In this document: one piece after another, positions 12,491 to 20,080 of the stretch
Position numbering within the stretch: the stretch's first letter is position 1
Layout of the letters: each line of letters starts with the position of its first letter
NCBI GenBank assembly: GCA_949358305.1
Contig: OX442314.1
Span: 1 to 64,000 of the forward strand
Source: Strigamia acuminata
Taxonomy: Eukaryota > Arthropoda > Chilopoda > Geophilomorpha > Linotaeniidae
Length of the DNA: 64,000 nucleotides
Direction of reading: 5' to 3'
Made by a program: the position numbers and the translations under genes
The notes under the pieces: generated by a model
What the model was told of the DNA's origin: nothing
The model's database searches: none
Seen by the model: the letters and a program-made list of their open reading frames with translations, nothing else

Positions 12491-12869
12491 TGGAATGGGG
12501 GAAGGAACAATTTAGAACAGTGAAATCAATTGATCTACAAGGATGCAATGTAATTAAAGTTGGTTTAAAAACAATCAATTGAACAATGAATTAAAAGGTA
12601 ACATGCATTGGAGTGAAGACACTCCATCATCCCCTCAATTGTGAACCAACTAGGGGAGCAATTAGTAAATTCAAAGTAACAGTTTGACATGAAATGCAAA
12701 TTTAAATTGAACAATAAAATACTTGGATTTTAAAACTACTGAATTATGCACGAAATGAAACTTGTAAAATTGAACATAACATGAATTTTGATTCCAACAA
12801 TGAATGAAATTAAACAGTGAAATGCTAACATGATAAATGAACAATAGTTGAGTGAACTAGCTTGATGAA

Positions 12870-13766
12870 TTAGCAGCTAGACGGGAGACGGAAAGGAAGT
12901 CGGAATGACTCTCTCCTCCCCTCACAAGAAGCCAACAGAGAGCTAATTGTGACCCGTGCCCAACGCATGCGGTAGCGTTTTGATGGGCGAAAAGTGCGGC
13001 TAGACCAACGATGGTCCGTGACATCACCTGCGATGCACACGCCGGCACAATGGTTTGACGACTGCGGCTGGTCCCGAAACAAACACTGGGAGTTGTAGAA
13101 GCTACCCAAATGGCGTCTGCGGTTGTGACCAGTGATTTTCTGCGCTGGGGCAACCGTGGTCGAACGTGCATAGATGTCGGAGACTGCACATGTGGCGAGC
13201 TTCATCCGAATGGCTGACTGGTGAGCCTGAGCAAACTTCATTTCATACTGACTGATGATGGTTTGCTGAATGGCTGACTGGTGAGCCTGAGCGAACTTCA
13301 TTTCAGACTGACTGATGATGGTTTGCTGAATGTAGACACAACTCAACCCGTGGAGTTGATCAGAATAGTTGCAGTGCTCCGAACGCAGCTGCAACGAAAT
13401 GGCGAAATTTGCAACGGATTCCACCTGTCCCTGCACTCGGGTGTTGAAATTTCGACCGCGAGGAGGGGTTTTGAGTGCTGTTAATTGGCCTTCAACGCGG
13501 CGAGGGCAGCGAACGTCATCTGCACAAGCTTCATTGGAAAACAGGACAGCCAGACGTGTGTACGGCAGCCCGCCGACGAGGCACAGCAAAACAACCACTT
13601 TCTTCGTGTCATAGGTGATGTCACTGCACACGAAAAAGCAGTCCAACTGGTCAATGTAGTGGGTCCAGTTATTCTTGATGCAATATGGTTGCAGTGAACC
13701 GATACTTGAAGCGATCACAGAAGTTTTGCATGGAAAAAGCTTACATGAAAGTAGGCCTAACGGCAT
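12870..13766 (-). pseudogene. Degenerate Ty3/gypsy Gag-like reading frame
   Basis: A minus-strand ORF with ATG at 13766, about 298 codons long. Gag-like features include a WTHYIDQLDCFF segment near residue 34, a hydrophobic stretch before LCLVGG, VESVANF near residue 115 followed by LRSEHCNY, and a basic C-terminal part. These match the usual Gypsy Gag order of W-x-x-YI/YV, ESVA-x-F and EHC. A Cys-rich piece (CFGTSRSR...PACA), possibly a broken zinc knuckle, is read in an overlapping frame at 12857-13189, so frameshifts have occurred. A 20-residue phrase is duplicated head to tail (bases about 13209-13328). In an intact relative it would form the capsid shell around element RNA. No pol follows. 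Confidence 0.6.
13209..13328. repeat. 60-base tandem duplication inside the Gag relic
   Basis: Two adjacent 60-base copies, each with GAATGGCTGACTGGTGAGCC and ACTGACTGATGATGG, differ at only a few bases. As 60 is a multiple of three, the reading frame is kept. Confidence 0.8.
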
Positions 13767-14036
13767 GGTCACGGCGTGGTCAAGGCGTGGTCACGGCATG
13801 GTCAAAGGTCCGAAACAGCACTTTACACTAATTTTAAGCGATTTTGTACATTACAGTTTGTGAGGTATTAATTGTTGATCCGTTTTGCATGATGATTTTC
13901 TTGAGAACACCGGAACAATTTGAAACAGGGTTAAACCTAACGTGTGGTCCGCGTGGTCAGCGTGGTCAGCAAAAGTTCGAAAAAGTCGCTATTTTTGCAC
14001 GAAAAAGTTCACAATAAAGAATGTGGATTCTTGTAT

Positions 14037-14052
14037 TACCATCTCGTCGCCA
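14037..14052 (-). other. Primer-binding-site-like sequence
   Basis: On the minus strand TGGCGACGAGATGG begins two bases after the 5' LTR. PBS sequences start with TGG because they pair with the CCA end of a tRNA. I do not assign the tRNA. Confidence 0.5.
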
Positions 14053-14054
14053 AT

Positions 14055-14230
14055 TAGTCTGTCTTGACTAAATATTAAAACTGTAATGGAGCATGCAAAA
14101 TAACGTGACCGTTGGTGCTGCTGAGATTTACATAACTGACTAGTTTATTCAAACACAGGTGGCGCTGCGCAAAGGTAGCGTCACAAATCAACAGGAAATG
14201 ACAATTACAGAATGGAGTACAGACACTCCA
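14055..14230 (-). repeat. LTR (5' LTR of the minus-strand element)
   Basis: 176 bases matching 12300-12475 in the same orientation. It is followed on its right by the TTTTA target duplication at 14231-14235. The right end TGGAGTACAGACACTCCA is itself an imperfect inverted repeat, as in the other LTR. Confidence 0.8.
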
Positions 14231-14235
14231 TTTTA

Positions 14236-14300
14236 TTTTCTTACAAACCTTACATTTCTGAGCGTAAAAAACCATGTTTTAAAGTGCAAACGGTCAAAAA
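14236..14300 (+). repeat. Dispersed repeat Z, copy 2, continuation after the LTR element
   Basis: Immediately after the target duplication, TTTCTTACAAACCTTACATTT resembles CCCCACAAAACTGTTAATTT of Z copy 3 (14500-14519) at the expected place. This suggests that Z copy 2 was split by the retrotransposon. The match is short and diverged. Confidence 0.35.
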
Positions 14301-14373
14301 TGAATTTTTAAGGCCCAACTAAACCATTTCTTAACATAAACAAACAGTCCGAAATGCAAATATTCATTATTTT

Positions 14374-14625
14374 AAGTCACTAATCAGACAAAGGCATGTT
14401 TTGTGATATTAATTTTATCCATCTTTTTTGCATCAAACCTAAAATATTCTATATTTATGTCAGCCCCATTTTTGTGTAAAATCACTGTCAAATTTATTTC
14501 CCCACAAAACTGTTAATTTGAAATGAATACTAAAGCCTAAATACATATATTAAAAAATTGGTTTCATTCCAGATGAAGCGCAAAAAGAAATATTTTTAAA
14601 AAACTGATTATTCTATACTTATGGC
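14374..14625 (+). repeat. Dispersed repeat Z, copy 3
   Basis: The most complete Z copy, about 250 bases from AAGTCACTAATCAGAC to TTCTATACTTATGG. It matches copy 1 in inverted orientation and the left part of copy 2 directly. It lies just upstream of the recombinase exon at 14740. No coding capacity. Confidence 0.65.
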
Positions 14626-14739
14626 GCGCCTACAAAAAAAAAAAAAAAAAAGTGCTATTTTTTGGTCTGTCTGTCTGTGAGGAGTGTCTAAAGTTTGTTT
14701 TTTCCTGGAAAATAAATATTTGTTTTTTTTTCCGGGCAG

Positions 14740-16882
14740 AATACGCTTCTCATTCCTCACCGTCAAGACCTTCACCCAGTGGAGAAGAAGGAGACACAAC
14801 AAACGAACAACTGATTGGCCAGCTGCAGGGTAAAACAAGTTACTAACCTATACTAATACTAACCTCACCATGGGGCCCCAAAAAAAATTGTTTTGCACAC
14901 CCAGCAGGAAATTTGTCCCATGCCACATCAAACGAAGACAACGCGCCGAAACAAACAGACAAAGACAAAAACCCGAGCAGAAAACAGGATCAAAGCGACT
15001 GCAACGACACTGACGACAGCATGAGTGAAAGCGGCAGTCAGTATGAAGCGCCAGACTTGCCAACGGAAATGATTAAGTTCCTGGACCACAGGCAAAATCG
15101 CACGGCCATTGAAAATTTTCAAAAGTGGCTGAGCAATCCGGCCGGACATAACAAGGGTGCCCGGACAACTCGTCAACACGTCCAGCAGACGCAGCGTTTC
15201 ATCGGATCCCTGTGCGGCAAAAAATCAATGCTTCAAGGGGCCGAGGCCTGGTTCGTACGCTCACGCAAAAAGTATGCGCCAGGGACCGTGCTGAGCCAAG
15301 TCTCGTCGATACGCCTTTATTTTAATTTTATGAAGTTTGCCCAAGTGTCGGGCTGGGAAGAAAACCAGGCCTGGGATTTGGCTTTGTCTCTCGACTACAT
15401 GGTCTCCGTGTGGTTGAGAAACATCAAAAAAGACACCAATCGGCGCATAAAAGAGGTGGCGCAACGGGACTCGCTCCGCGCCCCCACACCCGACACAATG
15501 AGGCAGTTTTTTGCTTCGGAGCACGTCAAGGGAATCCACAGATCGCTCGACGGCCCACGAATGCGAAAGGATGAGTGGGACGGCAAAATGGCCACGCACG
15601 TCAGAGACGTCCTGGTGTCCGAGCTGTTGATGTTAAATGGCGCGCGGCAAGGTAACGCCACACAGATGACTCTGGGCGAGTGGAATCGCCGCCAAAAGGT
15701 AGACGGACAGGCTGTAATTACAGTCCATGAGGTGAAAAACATTGCCATCATAGGTGGCGCTGAAGTTGTGGCGGCTGATCGACTCGAAAAGCGGATTTCC
15801 GCATACGTCACCAACTTTCGCCGTCCCTGTTTCACCTCACGGTCCCTGGCTCGAGACGAAACAATGCCGCTGTTTGTTTCAGCACAGGGCAAGAAGATGT
15901 CGCGCACGACCGCGGCCAGCTGCGTGGGCAACGCATGGCAACGCGCCGGCCTTAGGCGCGTGACGGCCACAATTGTGCGCAAGGGAATCGTCTCCGAGGT
16001 GCACTCGGGCCACCACGACCTAGCGCCGGACCTAGCCCAATTAATGGGCCACACTTTGGCCACGGCGGAACGACACTATCGTGTGGCCGGGTCCGCAAAG
16101 AAGGCCGTGAGGACTGTCACGAGGATCGCTGACATAATGGGGACGGAGGGTGCAGTGGACGACAACGACTCAGGTAGCAGACATTACATCCAACAAACAC
16201 AAACAAACATTAACACTTCAACCTTTTTTCCAGATACAAGCGACAGCCAATTGGAAGAGAGGGGAGAAAGCGACGTGCCGTTGCAGCCTTCCGTGCAGAA
16301 TGCCACAGAAGTTCTCACCACCAGTCCCATGCCAACTGCAGCAAACAATCAGATGCCTCATGTGCCAACAGTGAATCCAGCATCCACAACAGGCCAACTG
16401 CAGTGCATCCCCCAGGAAACAGACCAACTGCAGTGCATCTCTCAGGAAACAGGTCAGGCTGGTATGTGTCTGATTACAACGCCTTGATGCTACCTTCACT
16501 CATTTGCTTGTTTGTGTCAGGTCCCTCAACTGTGCAAACAGCCACCATCCCAGGCTTTCCCGAAGGGATGGACTGGACCAGCGTGTTGGCGGCATCACTC
16601 CATGATCCCCGTCCACCGTTGCCAGCGGTTCAAAGGAGACAACGAAGAGTACCGGACACACCTTCAGATCCGCAGCCAAAGATTGGTCCACGCGAATCAT
16701 TCACACCTCCTCATCGAAAAATCATTCAAAAACACCTACACCGTTTTAGAGGCCGTGATGGGAATGTGGCCACAGACTTACTACGAGAAGCACTAAACAC
16801 AATTCCCGAGTTAGCAGAAATAAAGAGGCGTTACACACTCCAGCAGATTCGGGACAAGGCCAGAAGTTTCATCCGAGTGTAA
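14740..16882 (+). CDS. Tyrosine recombinase (Crypton/DIRS-like) with C-terminal DNA-binding-like domain, spliced
   Basis: Likely cuts and rejoins DNA through a covalent 3'-phosphotyrosine. Predicted exons are 14740-14829, 14905 (or 14908)-16173, 16234-16461 and 16521-16882, with phase-1 introns of 75 (78), 60 and 59 bases. The 16174-16233 intron contains no stop and could be retained. Catalytic positions visible are Arg in LNGARQGN (codon 15645), Lys in VHEVKN (15735), Arg in TATIVRKG (15978), His in LMGHT (16050) and Tyr in ERHYRVA (16077), nine residues after the His. The HxxR box has Thr instead of His, a pattern I recall in animal Crypton-like recombinases. A Pro/Gln-rich linker leads to a C-terminal domain from FTPPHRK to YTLQQIRDKARSF, probably helix-turn-helix. 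With exon 10700-10772 the product is about 673 residues; without it, ATG 15021 is the first in-frame start. No reverse transcriptase is nearby, which favours Crypton over DIRS. Confidence 0.8.
14830..14904 (+). other. Predicted recombinase intron, phase 1
   Basis: Donor GGTAAAAC at 14829-14836, a TTACTAAC branch-like word at 14840, and acceptor CACCCAG ending at 14904 (alternative CAG ending at 14907). The in-frame TAA at 14844 makes splicing necessary if the upstream exon is used. Confidence 0.55.
16174..16233 (+). other. Predicted 60-base recombinase intron, frame-neutral
   Basis: Donor CAGGTAGCA and acceptor CTTTTTTCCAG flank 60 bases with no stop in the coding frame. Removing it keeps phase 1 and the frame, so both spliced and retained forms would be translatable. 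Confidence 0.6.
16462..16520 (+). other. Predicted 59-base recombinase intron
   Basis: Donor GTATGTG at 16462 and acceptor TTTGTGTCAG ending at 16520. Without splicing the recombinase frame ends at 16487; splicing shifts into the frame that carries the C-terminal domain. The resulting coding length is a whole number of codons. Confidence 0.75.
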
Positions 16883-16899
16883 ATGTGTTTCCACTCGTT

Positions 16900-16945
16900 T
16901 TCACACAACATTCACACGAATTAATTCGTGTAAACGTCGTGTGAA
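16900..16945. other. 46-base imperfect palindrome after the recombinase stop
   Basis: Centre at 16922/16923, with a perfect 18-base core ACACGAATTAATTCGTGT and flanking TTCACAC / GTGTGAA arms. Only three of 23 base pairs mismatch. It begins 18 bases after the TAA at 16880-16882. Possible roles are a recombinase or DNA-binding-domain site, or an mRNA 3' hairpin. None is demonstrated. Confidence 0.75.
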
Positions 16946-17034
16946 CTGGTAAAACGTTAAATTGGTTAAATGACCGTTCAACAAGTTTTCTCGTTAAAAA
17001 TCGGGTCTTGCTAGCAGCCATCTTGGATATTAAT

Positions 17035-17040
17035 AATAAA
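17035..17040 (+). terminator. Candidate poly(A) signal of the recombinase gene
   Basis: AATAAA about 150 bases after the stop codon, followed by T-rich sequence. In AT-rich DNA such a hexamer can arise by chance. Confidence 0.35.
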
Positions 17041-17229
17041 AATAACTTAAATGAATTTTCTCTTTTAATCATATTTTTGTAATCTCCTGTTTCTTTTTCC
17101 CGAGTAAACAACAGGAATATTGACTGTGGTTATTGTTTGGATTAATTTATTTAAACTGGAATTTACACTGAAATTTACCCAGGCCTTACGAATTAACAAA
17201 AACCACACTTATATTTTCACCAACACTTA

Positions 17230-18090
17230 TAAAAAAAAGGCCAAAATTGATACGTGCATGCAACATTTATATAAACACATACATGTAACGTTTATATAAA
17301 CACATAAACCGCCATTTTTCAAATACTACAAAAATCAGTAGTCAAACTCCCAGTTTACTTTGAAAAAAGAAAAAGCAGAAAATATTGATAAAATTTCTCC
17401 CTCCAATAACAGCAATAAACCCTAAAAGCCAATGACAACTAGGTGCACACGAAAAGTCATTTCCACTAAATGACCAGTGCGAATGGTAGTGTAAATATCC
17501 AACTTACGAGTTAAAAAAAAAATTCCAGTGTAATTTTCAGTGTAAATCCAAGTAATGGTTATTATTGGGACCAATTAATTTTGCCATTTAATCACATTTT
17601 TTCTAATCGTACGAGTAACGTTTATATAAAAACATAAACCGCCAAACAAATTTACATTTTATAATTATGTTTTTGTAATCTCCTGTTTTTTTTTTAGTGA
17701 ACAACAGCAATAATGACTATGGTTATTATTTGGACTTTTCCCGCTTGAATTCACACTTTTTTTTCAACTCGAAAGTTGGGTCATTTAACTTGTCATTTAC
17801 AACTAGGTGCACACGAAAAGTCATATGCACTAAATGACCAGTGCAACTGGTAGTGTAAACATTCAATTTACAAGTTTTTTAAAAAAAGAAACAGTGTAAA
17901 TTGCAGTGTTAATCCAAGTGTAAATTAATTGGTGCCAATAATAACCATTCGATCGCACAAATACGGTTAATAACTGACTGTTGTTACGATCGAAATCGCA
18001 ACGTTTATATAAATACGTACATGTAATCTTTATGTAAAAACATAAACCGCCATTAACCCCCCCTCAAAAAAAGGCGATTTATGTTTTTTT
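17230..18090. repeat. Tandem repeat of about 370 bases, roughly 2.5 copies
   Basis: GGTGCACACGAAAAGTCAT, ACTAAATGACCAGTGC and GGTAGTGTAAA recur at 17442-17512 and 17810-17880, a 368-base step. AACGTTTATATAAA and ACATAAACCGCCA recur near 17287, 17629 and 18000-18053. TATGGTTATTATTTGGA-type words recur near 17125 and 17717. The units are diverged. GTGTAAA, or its complement TTTACAC, occurs many times here and near the palindrome at 16900. Confidence 0.7.
17411..17435 (+). promoter_or_regulatory. CCAAT-containing shared motif, copy 2
   Basis: AGCAATAAACCCTAAAAGCC followed by AATGA, like the copies at 10637 and 18230. It lies inside the 370-base tandem repeat and has no obvious donor site close downstream. 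Confidence 0.2.
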
Positions 18091-18229
18091 TTCTGTTATA
18101 CGGAAAATATGCATTTATATTCAATTTCGGCTTTTTACGAAAGAATAATATCCCAGCCAAAAATATTGATTGATAAATTACAGAAACCCCCCTTTAACCC
18201 AGACCAATAAGATTTGCAAGAGGGGACAC

Positions 18230-18255
18230 AGCAATAAAACCAAAAAGCCAATGAG
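18230..18255 (+). promoter_or_regulatory. CCAAT-containing shared motif, copy 3
   Basis: AGCAATAAAACC, then GCCAATGAG, about 80 bases upstream of the donor at 18334 that is proposed to start the 5' intron of the 18910 gene. It may be part of the promoter or 5' leader. Confidence 0.25.
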
Positions 18256-18333
18256 ACAGCTGGTCAAGATAACCAAATCTTCATAGCTCCACAGAAGTCT
18301 ACCTTGAACCCACCTCAGCTAGCTGTCCCAAAG

Positions 18334-18900
18334 GTAAGAATCAGAAACAAACCTATTAATATGTTGCAAGAGGCCTTTTTATCAATTAATAGAATGAAAT
18401 AATTAATAGAATGAAAAAATTAATAGAATGAAAAAATTAATCATTATTATTAATAATAATTAATAATAATAAAAATTAATAAAATTAATAATAATTACTA
18501 TTAAAATAATTAATAGAAAGAAATAATAACATAAAAGGATAATTGTATAATTATAATTATTTCTGCTGAATTCCAAATAAATAAACTCAAAAACCCAGGT
18601 CCAGTGTTTAAAAGGTCAAACATGGGTTTTCTTCAAATCTAACCAATATGTGTCAAAATTCAACCCCTCCAGCACTTTGGAAGAAACTACAACTTACGTG
18701 TCTAACCTACCAGTCATTAGTCAAATTAGTTGTGAATGACACAAAAGATGCCTTTATGCACACAACATTAGCCTTTGAGATGAAAACACACAGCAATGGC
18801 TAATAACTAGAAGGATCAGTCATTTCCTTTTCTCTCCTTAATTCCTTGTTTAATTGATTAACTAACAGAAGAGATTAAACTAAACAAATTGTTATTTCAG
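18334..18900 (+). other. Candidate 5' untranslated intron of the 18910 gene
   Basis: Donor CAAAGGTAAGAA (GT at 18334) and acceptor TTGTTATTTCAG ending at 18900, nine bases before the ATG at 18910. No ORF crosses it. The exon upstream of the donor has a short AUG-initiated frame that stops before the donor, so it would be untranslated leader. Confidence 0.4.
18395..18560. repeat. AT-rich simple repeats
   Basis: Three copies of a TTAATAGAATGAAA(AT)A unit, followed by ATTAATAATAATT-type repeats. They lie inside the candidate leader intron of the 18910 gene. Confidence 0.7.
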
Positions 18901-18909
18901 GAAGACATT

Positions 18910-19368
18910 ATGGAACAAATGAGTTCCACCTGCACCGTACCAGCAAAACTTATCGACCTGACTGATGAACTGATTGAACTGATGTTCCTAACCAACATGG
19001 ACGAAACCCCGCATTCACCAACCCCGCCTCCACCATTCCCATGGCCCATGTCACCAACACCATCTCCTCCGTCCACACCCACGCCACCGACAGCACCATC
19101 CCCACCGCCCACGCCACCGACACCACCATCACCGCCAACGTGTCCGTCCTGGCAGAAAAAGCGACGAAGGGGATCATTCACCCCTGAGGATCGAGCCGTC
19201 ATTGCGCGCCACCTCAAGTTGTTAACCGACAGACGAGGACGGCCCCGTTCGGCTCGATTGCGTTGGGCTCTTGAAAATTGCGTGGGCCTCAAACATCTAC
19301 CATCTGTGTACACCTTTGGGCAGATACGTGATCGTGTTGCTGCATTCACGAGAAAACCGAACGTGTGA
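18910..19368 (+). CDS. Proline-rich protein with recombinase-type C-terminal DNA-binding-like domain
   Basis: 152 residues from ATG 18910, chosen because an acceptor-like TTATTTCAG ends at 18900; M4 (ATG 18919) is an alternative. The N-terminus (about 1-33) is hydrophobic and acidic (LIDLTDELIELMFL). Residues about 34-82 are a Pro/Ser/Thr-rich linker. QKKRRR (about 83-88) is basic and could direct nuclear import or contact DNA. The last 65 residues, from SFTPEDRAVIARHL to YTFGQIRDRVAAFTRK, match the recombinase C-terminal domain in order: SFTP, R, I, HL, LR-AL, YT, QIRD, F-R. There is no catalytic domain. It could bind the same DNA as the recombinase, as a helper or competitor, or be a host gene derived from the element. 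Same strand, about 2 kb downstream. Similarity is seen directly; the role is inferred. Confidence 0.7.
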   Translation: MEQMSSTCTVPAKLIDLTDELIELMFLTNMDETPHSPTPPPPFPWPMSPTPSPPSTPTPPTAPSPPPTPPTPPSPPTCPSWQKKRRRGSFTPEDRAVIARHLKLLTDRRGRPRSARLRWALENCVGLKHLPSVYTFGQIRDRVAAFTRKPNV

Positions 19369-19434
19369 CCTGTGCGAGAGAAAAAAGAAAAAGAAATAAG
19401 AAAAAGAAATTTAAAGAAAGAAATAGAAAAATGA

Positions 19435-19440
19435 AATAAA
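19435..19440 (+). terminator. Candidate poly(A) signal of the 18910 gene
   Basis: AATAAA 67 bases after the stop, with a further AATAAA near 19453, in A-rich sequence. Confidence 0.35.
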
Positions 19441-19844
19441 ATTGTAAACAGAATAAAAAAAAAAATCAAACAAAATAAAATAAAAAAGCCAACATCAATT
19501 ATCATTATTATTATTATCAAAAACACATAAAAAAATGACCAAAACACATTAAAAAACAACAAAAATCATCTAATTAGATTCCAATATAAAGCGCATGAAG
19601 CAGGAAGCAGCCTCTAAAACAATCTCTTAGCAACAGGTACTTTGGATTCTATAGTAAACAACCCAAATACTGAAAGGAAAAGTAAATGAGTTAAGTGTGT
19701 TTTACATTTAAAGATACAGAAAAATATATTATATATAGTATATTAGAAGCATGAAAGAAAATTTAACAATCTAAATATAAAAATATGAAAATAATGAAAA
19801 TTATTTAAAAAAGGCTTCATGATCTAATGATCGAAGGGATTGAC
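19441..19844. other. A/T-rich intergenic DNA
   Basis: Low-complexity A-rich sequence with TATTATTATTATCA-type runs. A minus-strand open frame antisense to the 18910 gene reaches to 19562, but it is simple-sequence Phe/Ile and not credible. No gene seen. Confidence 0.5.
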
Positions 19845-20080
19845 CATTTCGGCGTGCATATAAACTAATGGAGAAAAAAGGTCTAATGTCCGCAGCAGGC
19901 AGCTGTTTTTGTCGCCAACACACCTTTCATTGGATGGCGTGATCCATTAGCTCTCGTCATTCATTAGCTTAGTGGACTAATGGTCGTATTTAATCGCTAT
20001 TTCGGCGTGCGAATGAGCTCGGTGAATTGCTATTCCGGCGTGCAAACGAGCCTGGTTTGCCATTACTTCACCATCGTTAA
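19845..20080. repeat. Diverged edge of the 121-base satellite with an inverted segment
   Basis: CATTTCGGCGTGCATA, CTTTCATTGGATGGCGTGAT and TTCATTAGCTTAGTGGACTAATGG are decayed versions of satellite words. A 29-base segment at 19996-20024 is a perfect inverted copy of 20087-20115 in the first regular unit, so the array edge can form a hairpin with a 62-base loop. Confidence 0.7.

Larger units (their letters stand above)
12300..14230 (-). mobile_element. Gag-only Ty3/gypsy-type LTR retrotransposon (about 1.93 kb)
   Basis: Two direct repeats of 176 bases bound the element. The 5-base flanks TTTTA at 12295-12299 and TTTTA at 14231-14235 are a target-site duplication of the length usual for Ty3/gypsy integration. 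On the minus strand the first LTR is followed by TGGCGACGAGATGG, a primer-binding-site-like start of a kind common in gypsy elements. A Gag-like ORF follows, and a purine-rich stretch precedes the second LTR. There is no protease, reverse transcriptase, RNase H or integrase; only about 1.58 kb lies between the LTRs. It is therefore a deleted or non-autonomous element that would need another element's enzymes. It lies antisense to the host recombinase gene, in the predicted first intron. Confidence 0.8.

Noticed and set aside
12857-13189. Separate minus-strand gene overlapping the Gag frame
   Set aside because: Better explained as a frameshifted continuation of the decayed Gag, including a possible broken zinc knuckle.
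15395-16063. 222-codon minus-strand frame
   Set aside because: Antisense shadow of the recombinase catalytic region, which has clear conserved motifs on the plus strand.
14740-16882. Phage or bacterial integrase interpretation
   Set aside because: Spliceosomal introns, the TTAGG telomere and a domain layout like animal Crypton-type proteins point to a eukaryotic recombinase.
14740-19368. Full DIRS/Ngaro retroelement
   Set aside because: No reverse transcriptase, RNase H or split direct repeats were found near the recombinase; only the recombinase and a binding-only relative are present.
18897-19562. 221-codon minus-strand frame with Gly/Val repeats
   Set aside because: Antisense shadow of the proline-rich linker, extended through low-complexity A-rich DNA into Phe/Ile runs.
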